A program made the translations under genes and the position numbers. A model generated the notes under the pieces. The model was not told the DNA's origin. It ran no database searches and saw only the letters and a program-made list of their open reading frames with translations. A stretch of DNA of 64,000 nucleotides from Macrotrachela quadricornifera (Eukaryota; Rotifera; Eurotatoria; Philodinida; Philodinidae), in assembly GCA_022393335.1 (NCBI GenBank), contig JAJEKB010020542.1, positions 17,215 through 81,214 on the forward strand, given 5' to 3'. Positions 25,157 to 39,792 of this stretch are shown piece by piece (the first letter of the stretch is position 1; each line of letters opens with the position of its first letter).

Positions 25157-28100
25157 ATATATCTTTGACATACTACGTCTGTATTCTTTGTATTAAATAT
25201 ATACATATATATTTATTTATATAATTATATACAGAGCAATTTTTTCCTTCCAGTGTCACATCACATTTTGTATATTCTACAAAAAAAAATACAGTAGGCG
25301 CATGTCAAATTTTTGTATTAATACATACAAATGTTGGTTTTATAACAGATGTGGAATTTTAAATAAGTGTGTTTATGTATATGATGATCATTCTTTAAAA
25401 TATAAATGAAAACATTTTTGTATTCATTATATAGAAAAATAATGTAATAAGACAAAAAAAAAGAATTATTTTATAATTGATTAATATTCTATTCAAATTA
25501 GAAAATAAAATATCAATGTGAATACTATGAATAGTTATATCAAAAATTGATAAACTTTTATTAGGAATGTGATAAGATATGTTTTTATATTTGATCTTAT
25601 TATTGGGAACTTCTAATAAATAGATAGAAATGAAAAAAAGAATTAAATTTGATATAGTTAACTAGAATAAATGTATACGCTTTAATTTAAATCCTATTTT
25701 TGCATAAACCTTCTATGATGAAATTTTAAAGTATATAAATACGTCTTGAATATATCAAGAGCATCTCATTCCTATCAAAAGAAACCGTATGAATAATAAA
25801 TTTCTGAATTATTTTCATCCTTCTGGTTTCATTCTGCATATTGCAAATGTTAATTGAAATATTATATGATTTCTTATTTAAAGTAAATATACACAACGTG
25901 ATCAACTCATATTCTGTTTGTAAATCTTCTTCAATAATATCTTTTACCAACAATGATTATTACAATAGTGAAATATGAATACGAAAAAGTTATTTTATAT
26001 TGGATAATTCAATTGATTTTTTTAAAAAAACTATTGAAACCAACGATCAACATTGATTATCTCTCTAAACTATTAATATGATTGAACTTTTTTCTTGTAA
26101 ATCAGTCTTATTTTATAAAACTCATGTGTGATTTAAAGATACTTTATAATCATTATACTATGAATATAGGATACCATACTATAAGAAAATTAGACTTAAA
26201 ATTAGGTAAAGTAGCAATGTTTATTGACAGCTTATTAATAGAATATAATATTTGAATTTCTAAAGATATTATGATAGTGAGTAATAGTTGTTTCTATTAT
26301 ATCACTTTCGTTATTTGTTACTTACTAAAAATCGTGTGACTGACTTTGTTAGGTGGTTTATGATCGTCAAGAGAGTACATTAAATTAAGGAAGTGGCTGT
26401 GTACACATATGTATACATACTTCCTTCCTTAAATTAATCGAAGACTAATATTCTATACATATACAAGGATAATATTATGTCAATTTATGAAAATACAATT
26501 GTTGAATTCTATTTGAGTACATATTACTGATTGTCTCGTATTAGCATCTTCAATACTAACACCGTCAATATGACAAAAAAACTAGAAGTGTGCATTAACA
26601 GGTTTTTATCATTTAGAATCTTTTCAGACTTCACAGAGTAAAACCAATTACACATGTATTATTGTTCAAATATCATTTCAATTCAGTATTTCATAAATTC
26701 GTCCAGCTCTAGAGAATATTCTAGAAACTTGTACCTTATGTTATGCATATCTAAAACTGAATTGAACTCAAGGTCTTAGTATCATCGTATCAGAATTTTC
26801 CGGTAGAAATCGTAGGATAATTTTCAATTTGAATTCTTACACTCTGTTACATCTTATTTCTAATAATCTTTTGCAAATATTACTCACATTTAATGCACAG
26901 ATTGATAGAAAATTTTCTTTTCTATACTTGAAAATTAAACTGCGACCTTTACAAATCCCACTCACGAAAAAGTTTACTAATCGATAGGTCGTTATATATA
27001 TGAGTAAAACTAGCAATTTCAACTGATTCTCTCACAATTTTAATCAAAAATCATAATTCATTCTGATCAATGCATTTGAGTTTGAGGCTACGATCGTATT
27101 CCCACCTGTGCGTGTTCGTCGTTGACAATCATATGCACACCAATTTTTTGTAAATTGAAAAAAGAGATGATCTCCTCTTTATCCATCACAAATAATAAAA
27201 GTAAAGAAGCATTTTACATTAAATAATACTTACTGTTGGAATTTTCTTGCAGAATCATTAATGAATCTATAACTTTTCGGAGGCCTTCATCAATCCTGAA
27301 AAAAAGATATCGTGTGATTTTGATAACACGGACTTTAATATTTACATAATATAATAGATAAAAGCACCTGTACATATGTAGGATAATAGTCGAAATAAAA
27401 TACATTTATATATTTAATAATCGTAGAGTGATGATAAAATAATAGTTATTCATTTCCATACTATCAACATATTTTTGAGCAAGTATTCAAATTGTAATTG
27501 TAAAATTCCGAAAAATTTTAGTTTTCTATTTAACAAACATAGGCAAACAAAGATCTTAAAAGTCTTCAGCATGTGTAGGAAAGAAGGTTTATTATTGTTT
27601 AAATTTGATTAAAATAGTGTTCATGTAGCAAAAAATATTTGAGCAACAAGCTTTTTGGAAACAACCAACGAAAACCAGTCTAGCGTAAGATACAGTAGTG
27701 AAAAAGCAACGTCGAAGTGTTTTTTTTGCTTTACAGTTGCTTCGGTTAAAATTTTTTTGTTTAATTTATTTTTGTTGTCTACTATTTACTGAAAATCTCC
27801 GCTGACAAGCCTATCACTGGTATGCACTGTTCCACACTTTCTCAAAAACACTAACAGAAAAGTAAGTTTTTGCATATTGAATAAACTAGGATGAAAATTT
27901 TTTTGTGACGCCAGATTTGACTCATTAAATTAAGTTGTACGAAAAAATGGTATTTTAGAAATCTTGCATTCTCAATAAAATAACAACTATATTGACCTGA
28001 ATCAATAATTCTTTCAATTTCAACTAATTAAACTTAAAATCTTCTCCAAAACTATTACTTTTTTCTTTTGGTTTTTGTAATGTAATAAAGATGCATTCGA

Positions 28101-29086
28101 TCAGAATTCCTAATACTTTGTATTTACTTATTTTTAAACTCTCAAGAAAAATTCAGAATTTTATACATTTATGGTAATTTTCTAAATAATATGCAAACAA
28201 TTTAGTATCAATTTCATATTCTTTATGTTTCTATGTAATATAATTCCATAATTCGGATCAATGTATACACCTTTAAAAGAAGAAATATGTATATTTATAA
28301 TGTAAGATTATAAAAGAATTATTTAAAAGTATAAGAAAGTACAATTTTTTCTTCTTGATCTTAATAGGATTTACTGATCACGACCGCCTCAAGGAGAATA
28401 CATTTTGCTATATATACATCAAAATTCAAGGTAAAATACTGCCATCAAAAATTGCTTTCAGAAATAGGTTTATATAGGTAATCAGCAGCAAAATGCCGAT
28501 TATTATTTTGATTGACAAATTGCGACCTCTACAGATTTAAATACGATGCAAAAAAACAAAATAGAACCAATGGCCAAACTTTATTCAGTTATTTATCTAT
28601 ATTTGGGCGTCATCTTCTATATATACATATCTCTTGACTCATTTTGATCGATCGATGTCTTATTTACAAATATAAAATCGAAAAGTTTTTTATGATTATT
28701 TCATAACGTGTTGTGTTCTTATTATCTCTATCCTTGAAAATGATTCGAATCAATTACGTCTAACTCATATATCACTTTAGTGTTTATACATATATATGTA
28801 AGCCATGTCTGTTCTTTTACTTGGATGTTTGTGTGCTGTTTTTTTCACAATATTAATGCACACGCTATTGATTGTTAAGAAGGTAGTAATAGAGAAAAAG
28901 AAAAACAGAGAAGAAAAAAAGTTGTTTGTCAGTGATTCTGACTGAGGTAATTTTGTGCTTTTTTCTTTTTTTTACTTCTTACATCGACGGCAGAAAACAA
29001 GCATAAACAAAAAACAAAGCTGTTGCCCATTGTTGACATTCAATGTTATGATTAAAATAATTCTATTTTTTTAATTTTTGTTAAAG
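25157..29086. other. 3.9-kb intergenic region
   Basis: No supported gene is seen. The stretch is AT-rich throughout. Short minus-strand ORFs at 25726, 26837 and 27214 do not resemble spliced exons or known families. An imperfect palindrome near 26383-26441 pairs a TTAAGGAAGT-type arm with an ACTTCCTTCCTTAA arm around alternating GTATAC-like sequence. The 3' end probably holds the HIP1 promoter. Confidence 0.4.
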
Positions 29087-32000
29087 ATGAGCGTTTATAA
29101 TCGTCGTTCAAGCATGGTTAATTTAAATCAATTGGTGACAAATATTCCAGTACGGCGAAAAGCAGCTGATCAAGTTGAACGAGATAAATTTGAATGGAGT
29201 CAAGTATATAATTATTCGTCTTTTTTTCTTTTTTTAGTCAATATAAAATTATTTCTTTATTTAGTGGCAAAGTGCTACAAAAGCTATTAATAGTGTTGAA
29301 TCACCAGCTAAAGAAAAACATGTTCGAAGTAAGAAAAATAAAATTTTGTTCATATTAAATATTATATTTTTTTTTCATGTAATTTTAGATCTTATTCTTG
29401 GTACATTTCGACTTGAAGGTGCTCGTCTTTTCTGGTCAATGATGACAAGACTTCAACTTGAATCACATCCAATTGTTTGTTGGAAATTTTGCTATGTTAT
29501 GCATCGAATTTTAAGAGATGGACATAAACATGTAAGTCTTTTTATTTAAATACTAATTAATTTAATATATTAAAAATGTTTCTATACCATTTTATGAAAG
29601 ATTAAGATTTATCAGACTTACTTTATCAAATATTAAATTTTAAGTTTTTAATTTCAAGAAAAAACATGTAAATAAAAGACGAAAGTCTAATTGAAGTTAT
29701 AAAAAAATAAATATTAAATATTTATCAAGAATAAATAATTGAAATTTTTTCATCTAGGTTGTGCACGATTCTGTTTCATTGGCACCTTATTTTGAACAAT
29801 TAGGCAAGTTTTGGGTAAGTATCATAGAATTATAAATAAACGAAAATAAACTAATATATATACATACATTAAGTCACCTTTTTCTAAAGCTAAATCATCA
29901 GAAGGGAGTAATATGGTTTGTACAGAATATTTCAATGCTCGCTCATATACACATTGATCATGATTTTTATTTAATTGATTATATAAATATGCATATTTTA
30001 TTTTTTAATTTTAAATTTAGAGTGCTCTTCGACAAAGTTATGGTATGATGACATATCGTTATTGTCGTTTGTTAGTATCAAAATTAACATTTCATGAAAG
30101 AAATCCATTATTTGCGGGAAATTTATCAATTGGTGAAAATAATGATATTCGACGTTTATTTCATGATAATTTGGATGCATATTTTCAATTATGTATTGAA
30201 TTACTTGATTATATGGAAGAATTATTAGGTCTTGTTGACCTTGTTTTTACATCACTTGATCAATCACGTGCAAATTCAATGACAACAGCTGGTCAATGTC
30301 GTCTTCATCCACTTATTATTTGTATACAAGATTCAAGTCTTCTTTATGATTATATTGTTAAAGTTCTTTTTAAACTTCATGATAGTAAAAAAATTTTTAT
30401 TTTTATTATGATATAATTATACTTCTTTTTAAATTTAAAAAAAATTTTAAAGGTTTACCTGGTGAAACATTACAAGGACATCGGCAAAGATTAAATGATC
30501 AATTTAGAAGATTAAAACGTTTTTATGAACAATCATCAACATTACAATATTTTAAAGATTTAATTAAAGTTCCAGTTTTACCTGATGTAAGAAATAGATT
30601 CTTCTTAAAAAAAACTTTTTCTATAAATGTTTATTTTATAGAGTCCACCAAACTTTAAAATAAAAGATGATATTAAAAATTATCAACCACCAGTTGCTAT
30701 TGTACATGCTCCGCCACCTGAACCAACTCAAACTATTGATGATATTCTTATTGATACATCTGATGTAAGATAAATTATTCTAATAGACTATTAATTCAAT
30801 AGTTTTCTTAAAATTAAACAGTTCATAATCCATTCTATTGACATAAAATCTAATAGCAAAAAAACAGAAACATATCTTTAACATGTCAGAAATTTTAAAT
30901 AAAACTAATTCAAAATGGAATAGAAACTTAGATTTGATATGAATCGATAAAAGAAATCAACCTGTAATTAAACTATATATTCAAATGATTTTAACCGACA
31001 AATTTTCCAAGTAAAAGCCGAAAATTAAACGTGAAAAAAAACTTCATGAAAACGTTTTTAAAAAGATCATTACATCTATAGTAAAGATAAGGAAAAAATA
31101 TATAGTTCACTAGCGAATGGAAACCATGACAAGGCAGGACATAAAAAACTGATTTTAATTGATTAGAATTAAGGAAAATTCTAGTCAAACTTGTTTTTCA
31201 TGCATATGAGAACCAGAAGTTTGACAATGAAAATGACATCAAAAGTTGTCTGTCAATCTGAAGGAGTTACAATTACCATTTGTCGTAATAAGTAGTTCGG
31301 AAAAATAATTACAAATTGAAGTTTTTAATTTGAAGCTTAAGAAAAATATCATTTACTTTTATTATGATTAAAATTAGTAAGAAATCTATTAAGAATAAAT
31401 TTATTTTTAATTTTTTACATAAATAATAACATCATTTTCATGAAGTTTTTAATCCTTATAACAGGAAAATTTAATTTTTAAGACTTGCTCTATAAAAGTT
31501 TCTTGTAGAGAAACGAATGGTCTTTTATTTAAAATATAATAGACTAAATAAAACTTTCAAAAATAAACTAATCAAATTAAGGAATAAACATTTTTCTTTT
31601 AACTATTTAGACCATATCAACAATAAGTTTTCCAGTTGATGATTGGCCACCAAATGGACATATGCCCGATCGGTTTGTAAATTTCAAAACATTCTTTTTA
31701 TTACATTGTAATTTATTTTATTTAATAGATCACAAGAAATAGCTGATCTTGAACAACGATTATTAAAAGTAAAATCAATTGAATCTTAATTATAGATTTT
31801 TTTTTCTAAAACTTTTATATAAATATTAGTGTGATGCAATGTTACGAGAAAATCGTTTGGAAACCGATGGATTACATCAACTTATCGTAGCTAAAGATAA
31901 AGATTTAATAACTGAAAGAAATGTATTTAAAAAAAATATTTAAATTATTTATAATAAATATCTTTTTTTTAGCATCGTTTACAACTTGAAGAACAACTTC

Positions 32001-35000
32001 GTCAACAATTAGATAATCAACGACGTACGGAAGAAATGCATGCACTTGAAAGTAGATACGAAAAAAATTTTAAGAAAAACAAATTTAAAAATTTTATTTT
32101 TTAGAAAAATCAAATTCAGATGAAAAATTTAATAAATTACTCGAAGTTTATAATAAACTACGTGAAGAGCATATTGTTGTTTTACGTCGGGTATAGTTAT
32201 TTTTTTCTTTTTAATTATAATTAAAATATTTATATTAATTAAGGAAGGTGAAATTAAAAAACAATTAGCAAATTTAAATCAAGAATATACACAATTAAAA
32301 GATGCTCATAATGTATAGAATATTTATATTTAATTTTCAAAGAAAATTTTATTAATGTTTTACTTTTTCTTTTGTTTTTTTAGAAAATAAATAATGAATT
32401 TAATCGATTAAGAAATGATTATGAACAATTAAAAACACAAAATCAAGAAGAAATTAATCAAGAGATTATGCAATTACGTCAAACAAATGATGTAAGTTTA
32501 GGAAAATATATACACAAAACAAAACAAAAAGATTTCTATAGATTCTTTTTTTTTTTTGAATATATAATTAGGAAATTTATTTAAATATGAATAATATTAA
32601 ACATGAACGAGATCAATTTGAAAAAGAAATTGACGATAATAGAATGAGATTAAACGATAGTGAAAATCAACGTCAAGTAAATTTGATGTTACCCTGTTTG
32701 ACAAATATATAAGATGGAATCTATTTAATATCTAGAATCTCGAAAATACTTTACGTGAACAGACAGAACGTGTCACAACTTTAGAACATACCATTGAAGC
32801 ACTAACACGAGAGCTTCAAGAAAAAAAACAAGTTCTACAACGCGAAATGACTAGTTTTGAAAATCAAAACAAAGTATCAGAAAAACAAGAAAAAACCTAT
32901 ACATAATTATATTTTATCTATTTCTCTCTATTGAGATACTCGTCGAACACGAAACAAAACAACATGAATTAGAAGAGACATTAACTCAAATGACTAAATG
33001 CATAAATGAACATGAAAATAATGCGAGAGTATAATAGAATCGAAATTCATCTATATATAAATAGATGAATTAAATTAATTATTTCTAGGAAAATAAGAAA
33101 AAATTCGAAGAATTTCAAATAACAAATAAAACATTGGAAACTACCTTACAGAATAAAACAAATGAGTTTAATCATATAATAACCAATGTTCAACATGAAC
33201 TTAATGAAGTTGAACAAAAAAATAAAGTAAAATTCATGCATGATATCTTGCTTGGTTTTCTCTTCTTGAGTACTATCATTTTCTTCTAATTTTTTCCTAA
33301 AGGATTTAACAAATATAATTGATCAGTTAAAAACTGTAAGTTCTATCACTGATACTAAATTAATCGAAACGAATGGCATCGTAACAGAATTAAAACACAC
33401 GAATGAGGTATCCGCTTTTGCTAATACTAATCGTTGTTATCTTCTTGCTAATATGTGTTCATTGTTAGCAACTTAAAAATCAATTAGAACGAACAAATCG
33501 AGAAAGAGAACAGTTTCAAAACGAAATAAACGAGTTAAAAAAATTAATGGAAAATCGTGAGAGTGTAAGATATTCAATAAATATTGTATTTTTTTTTAAA
33601 TTTATTTTTATATTGATTTATTTAATTTAATTAGGAATTACAAAATAGAATATTAGCATTAACAAATGAACGTAATGATTTTCAAACAACAACAATAACA
33701 ACAGCTGAACGTATTAGAGAAGTTGAACATGCTAAACAAGTTATAAATTTTTATATATTTACAAAAATAAAATATTTCGAAAATTTTTTTTTGTTATTAT
33801 TTAGAGTGCAGAAGATCGATATAGAGAAATAGAAAATGAAAAATCATTAATTAATAATAAATTAGAAAATGAAAAATTAGAATTTGGTAAAAAATTAAAT
33901 GATGTTGAAAGTGAACGTCGAGATTTATTAAATAGAAATCGAGTAATAATATTAACTTTTTTTCTTAACAAAATTCGTATATTTTTTTTCTTTTTAGGAA
34001 CATGAAGAAAGTTTAATTGATTTAATTCATGAAAAAGAAGAACTTGAACATAAAATACTTGATTTAGAAGCAGCAACACGTGAATGGGCACAAAAATTTG
34101 TTACTACAACTGATAATCAAAAATTAATGCAACAAAATCATGGAAATATGATAAATAATTTAAAACAACAATATAAATGTAAAATAAAATAAATTAAACT
34201 CTTAAATTTCTGTTTATTTAATTTTTTTTTTAAGATTCAATTTTAACATTTTGTATCAATCAAATGCATGATGGAATTGAACGTACTAAAGATGTTGAAT
34301 TATTAAATTGTAAGAGTGGAGCAGAATATCTTTTATCAAAACTTCGAATGGCTGTTAACAGTGCAAAAATAACACAAGATTTATGGAAAAAACAAATACC
34401 AACAGATGAATGTTCGTATTAATATTTTCATTTTGATTTTTATAATCATAAAAAATTTTCTATCAGGTCCATTTAATATGTTATGAAGAGTTTTAGACTA
34501 TAATTGTGCTTTTTAATTTATGATTTGAGTATATGCATGTCAAATTCAAGAATGCTAAAACCAATGAATCTTTTATTTCTAGAATTATCGCATGACATTT
34601 GCTTTTTCAAACTTAATTGAATTATATTCCTATTATCGAGAGTATTATGATTAAGATGGACATTTCTTCTTCCAAATTTCATAAAAAAAACCACATGTAG
34701 TCGGTTTAAAACTTTTATTATATATCATAAGAATTTTAGATTAAGATCATATTTAAATTAATTAGATCAATTCATCATTTTATGCTTCATTATGATTTAT
34801 TTCTTGTTAAAAGATAGCTTGAAAAACGAAATAAGAATTTTAAAATTTATTATTATATAAACTAAAACTTTATATTAGACTATTATATATAAAATTTATA
34901 TTTCTAGCTATAACATTTTCATTCTTAAATGAATGTATTACATTGTCTAATTGTATGGTTGATATTGTTGTACATGGAAAAGCAACATCAAATCTTATAC

Positions 35001-37000
35001 AAGATATTGATCATGGTGTTATTTTAGCTGATAATTGTCGTGATGTAACTCTTCAATGTATTGATCTTTATTCAAATTATCAAACTCGTTCGTAATCTAA
35101 GAAATTCTTATATATTTAAAAAAAATTATTTTTTATTTTCTAGCATCATCAACTATTGATTTTGATAAACAATCTAATGAATTAGTTCGTCGTTTAAATT
35201 CACTTATTGATAAAACAACAACTCTTTTACCTAAAGTAAAGATATATTTTTTATCAATTATAAAAACAAAAAATGTTTATTTATTTTAATTCAAGGTATC
35301 TGATATAAGTAAAGAAGAATTAGGTGATTTGGTTGAAAAAGAACTTCAATCAACTCATGAAACTATTGATCAAGCTGTTAAACAACTTGAAGTATAAATG
35401 AATTAAAATAAACAAAAAAAAAAGAATTTAGTTTTGTTCTTTTCTTTTTCTAGGCAATGATGACTAAATCTCGTGAACAAGATACAGGTATTAAATTTGA
35501 AGTTAATGGACAAATACTTGATTCATGTGGTAAATTAATGCAAACAATTAAAGCTTTAATAATTAAAGCACGAGATCTTCAAAAAGAAATTGTTTCCCAA
35601 GGACGAGTAAATATTTTCTTATTTTTTTTAATAAGAACAGAAAAAAGAATTTGCCTTTTTTGTTTTTCATTATAGGGCACTGCAAGTGCTCGTGAATTTT
35701 ATACAAAAAATCATAAATGGACAGAAGGTTTAGTTTCAGCAGCTAAAAATGTTGGTTTAAATGCTAAAGTTTTAATGTAAGTAAATATTTAAATAAAGTT
35801 TTCTTTTTTTTTTCTTAGTAATATTAATTATAGATTTTCTTTATATATAAAAATAGTAAAAAAACACATTGTTTTCTTGACGATAATAACAATGATCTGT
35901 GCGTTCCAAATAAATTGCTGTGTTTTTTATCTGATTTAGAATATGTGTGTGTGCGGAAGAGAATATCGCATGTGATGGAGAGTTTTTTTTTATATTTATT
36001 TTTGGGGATCTCTTGTTTTTTTCTTGAGGGAAAATTTGAATATACATATATTTATATGATTTGCATGAGCATGGTTATTCTCTCCCCTCTCCCTCCCTTA
36101 TTCATTAAAAAGCAAATATTGATTTTTAGAAAAAGAAAATAAAAGATTATTTGACTTGTTCTAGTGAATCAGCGGATCATTTATTGAGTGGTGATGGTAA
36201 ATTTGAAGAAATTATTGTTTGTTCACAAGAAATAGCTGCATCAACAGCACAACTTGTTGCAGCATCAAATGTATGATAATATTAATTAATAATTTTATTT
36301 AAAATATAAATATTTCTTTTTTGTCTAAATAGGTTAAAGCTGATCGTGAATCAAAAAATCGTGAAGGACTTTCACAAGCTTCAAAAGCAGTTAATGCATC
36401 AACTGCACAAGTTGTTGCTACAGCAAAAAATTGTGCTTCCATTATTGAAGAAAAGAGTAAGAGTTTTCTCATTTGTTATTACTATTTGTAATTCTATAAA
36501 AAAAAAATACATAAATATTATTTTAGGTACAATGGATTTTAGTTCATTAACTCTTCATCAAACAAAACGAAAAGAAATGGATGCTCAAGTTAAAGTTCTT
36601 GAATTAGAAAAAGCACTTGAACAAGCTAAACAACAATTATATAAATTACGAAAACAACATTATCAAATGGCTGGTGAAGATGCTGGATGGGATAAAGATG
36701 TATGTAATATCTTTTTATAATTTTTATTTTCATATAAAAACACAGAGCAATTGCACATTCTTTGTATATCTAATAATCACCATCATTTATAGGCAATCAC
36801 CAATTTGGTAATAAGAAGCTTCTTGCTTTTTTTCTCTATCTTTATTTCTACTAAACTAACATGAGAGAAGTATTGTGGTTTTTTAATAATTGTTTTTGCC
36901 TGTAGCATGACAATTATTTTGCATTTGCTCATTTATTTGAAAGATATTTATTCTAACGAATTGTATTTTTTAGGATGCATCAAACAATACCCATGCTTAA
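29087..37000 (+). CDS. HIP1: Huntingtin-interacting protein 1 family (HIP1/HIP1R/Sla2)
   Basis: Endocytic adaptor linking clathrin, phosphoinositides and actin. I read 33 exons totalling 1288 residues: 29087-29203, 29265-29328, 29389-29531, 29758-29814, 30021-30384, 30453-30586, 30642-30764, 31611-31672, 31729-31768, 31830-31922, 31973-32051, 32105-32190, 32244-32312, 32384-32491, 32572-32676, 32736-32873, 32936-33028, 33089-33226, 33303-33407, 33469-33564, 33635-33739, 33805-33942, 33998-34178, 34235-34411, 34908-35087, 35144-35235, 35296-35391, 35454-35606, 35676-35776, 36165-36270, 36333-36456, 36527-36699, 36974-37000. The ANTH domain spans about residues 25-300 (GTFRLEGARLFWSMMTRL). A long coiled coil (about 350-880) is followed by a THATCH/I-LWEQ actin-binding domain (EEIIVCSQEIAASTAQLVAA). 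Vertebrate HIP1 is about 1040 aa; the extra length is coiled coil. TTAAAG directly precedes the ATG, so an upstream 5' exon or leader is possible. Confidence 0.93.
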
Positions 37001-39792
37001 ATAAAACAAAATTATAATCTTAAAACAAATAATGAATTGTGTATGTTACATTTTGATTCATAAAAGCCTTTCGTTAAAAGTCTATTCTATATCATATTGA
37101 TCAACCAAAATGTGTCTTAAACAGTGACATCTTGTGCAACTTTACTGTAGATTTTTTTTTAATTAGAAAGTGATTTTTCTTTTTTTGTGCTGCTTATGAA
37201 CTTGTATTTAATATATCTTGTTATATATACATAAATAATATCTGTATATGTCATATAGATGGGGGACAACGATGATTTATATCATTAAGTGGCGTAGATT
37301 GTCATTCTCTCTTTTCTTTTTCTTTTTGCTTTAAGTTTATTGAATATTTTTTTTATTTTGAGTATGCGATTAATTTACACTTAAAATGAAGAAATTAAAA
37401 GATAAACTTACATTTCCTTCTTTTTTAATTTATTATATTCTTTTTTTCGTTTGATTTAATGTACTATTTTTCATTTGTGTTTGTCTTTTTATTCTTCGTT
37501 TCCTTTTTCAAATGTTATTTGGTGGAATGAAAAAAAAAAATTTTACGTACAACGATGAGTTTATATTATGGGTAACCTTATGAATAAGAAAAATTCTAAA
37601 TAAAAAAAAATGCTCTTCGATGTATGTTTAAAAATATATGCTAGATGAACTACCACTGAACTTATTGTCGGAAACAGTATTTATAAAGTACACTTTGTTT
37701 AGATGTAAAATTTAAAAAAATGATAATTAATTGTGGATTGAAATATTTGATTTTTATTCGAGATCTAAACATTAAATTTTTCATTAGAAATATAGTAGAT
37801 TGTAAAAGACATTGAAAAATCTTGATTTTTCGATTTCTACGCCTATATAAGTTCGATTATATCTGTAGATATTATTTTCTATTCTCTATCTCAAAGATTT
37901 ATTTTTCATTCCGAATAATCATAGATTTATTTATTATGAATCTTAAATTGATTTGTGTGCTCGTGATAGCTGCAAAAGAAATTAACTATTTTTCGCTATA
38001 ATAAAAAATTATCGATTCTGTCTTGATAAAAATGCATGTCATCAACATAATAATGTATTTAATATGTGCTCTAGACGAACAATACTTTTACATTTTTTAT
38101 TCTTTTTTTAATTCTTGCTCTAAACGAATCATAAAGGTTCGGTTATAAAAACTATGTAAAACAAATTAATAATTCTATAATTTTTTGGTTAATCTGTATG
38201 AATCTGTAAATATTAACTAGATTGAATAATTTCTTTTCAATATTATGAAAAATTTGCAATAAAATTAAAGTCATATTATTCTTATCACTTACGTGAATCG
38301 ATTTAACAGTTAATATATAACCACATAAATGAGTATAAAATTCTGATATCATACAGCCTACGATATTTATCTTGTACTGTTTGAAAAACTTGAATTCGTC
38401 AAAATCTTCTAAATATTTCTGATAAACAATAATGGATTTAGAAATAGCTTTTTTTCTATTGTTTTCTATATCCAATTATTTTTATTAAATTTAACAAATC
38501 TTTTGATCTATCAATGTTAACAAAATAATTCATTCTCTTTTTTTTCCATTCTTCTCTTATCCGTACGTGAACATATGCACGCATCATCTTCTTCTCTTTC
38601 ATCTCTTCATTGGTAATCATAAGTAGTGAATCTTTTTCAATTAAGAATGAACACATTGTCGAATTTATGTACGTGTTTTGTAACAGTCGAACAGAACAAG
38701 AGCTACTTAGAATAGATAATACTCTACTCTAAAAGAATACACATTAAAAACAGTTCAAAGTGATATAAGCTACAATGCATCAACAAGTGAGGTATGTGTT
38801 GAAAAATGGGTATGACCGTTTTTTCATATATTCGACATTATAGAATCTATGACATTTTGATATGTAATGTAAGATCTTTTAATGATGTAATAGGCAATAT
38901 TTGATCTAATTGAACTCGCTGATGCAGTTTTTACAGGTTTCAATTTGATATAAAATACTAAGTGAAATCATTTGACCATATCCAAACTGAACAATAACTA
39001 TTTATTTTAAAAAAACAATTATATAGAAATCGGGAAGATTCAGCCGACTTACTTAAGATGATATATTTTAACTAGTTTTGGAATGTATTTAAGAAGCTAA
39101 AAAATATTCAACAACATATGAGTCATCTGGATAATTAATATCTGAATTAGCTATTATATTCCTATAGGATCCGACTTTCAGATTGATCGTCCTGGAAACT
39201 TTGCTAACGTTTAAAAACTTACACCGTTCAATCGATTTTTTATCCAATACAACCAAAATTAATCCAAAAACTAAAATTTCACCGATTGTTCCGATTATTT
39301 TGAACTAGAGTCGGTTAAAAATTAAGTCCGTACTAAATGATAATCGAAAATAATCAACGATACTTTAGTTTGTTAGCTTATTTTTGACTATAATCGATTA
39401 AAAATTGATGAAACAATATATAATTTTAATCCACTTTTTCATCGAGTTTTTTTTTCAATGAGTACTTATTGAAATTTTTAATTAATATTTAGTTTATATA
39501 TATCCCTTTCATACTTTTCTATTGACATAATAAATATAGTTTGTTTATTGACATGGATGCATTTTATTTATTAAATATAGTCTTGTATATATTGTGTTTA
39601 TTATTGTATTTGAGTCTAGATGTCAAAGAATGTTTTGGTTTGAAATGAATATACTAGCACTAAATATCTTATATGCTTGTTTTAAATAAAAGTCTCGACC
39701 AGTAAATAGTAGAAGAGATATGGAAGATAAGAAAATGCCTTTATATAAATGGTGATTATTTCTTATGTTTAGATCACATTTTGATAGTGATA
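37001..39792. other. 2.8-kb intergenic region
   Basis: No supported gene is seen. Two overlapping minus-strand ORFs (38152-38475 and 38456-38656) have no recognised similarity and no clear splice link. The region 39170-39430 has several short variants of a TCGATTAAAAATT motif, which may be a decayed repeat. Confidence 0.4.

Noticed and set aside
38152..38656. Two minus-strand ORFs of 107 and 66 codons
   Set aside because: No family, no clear splice link and AT-driven composition; left out as genes.
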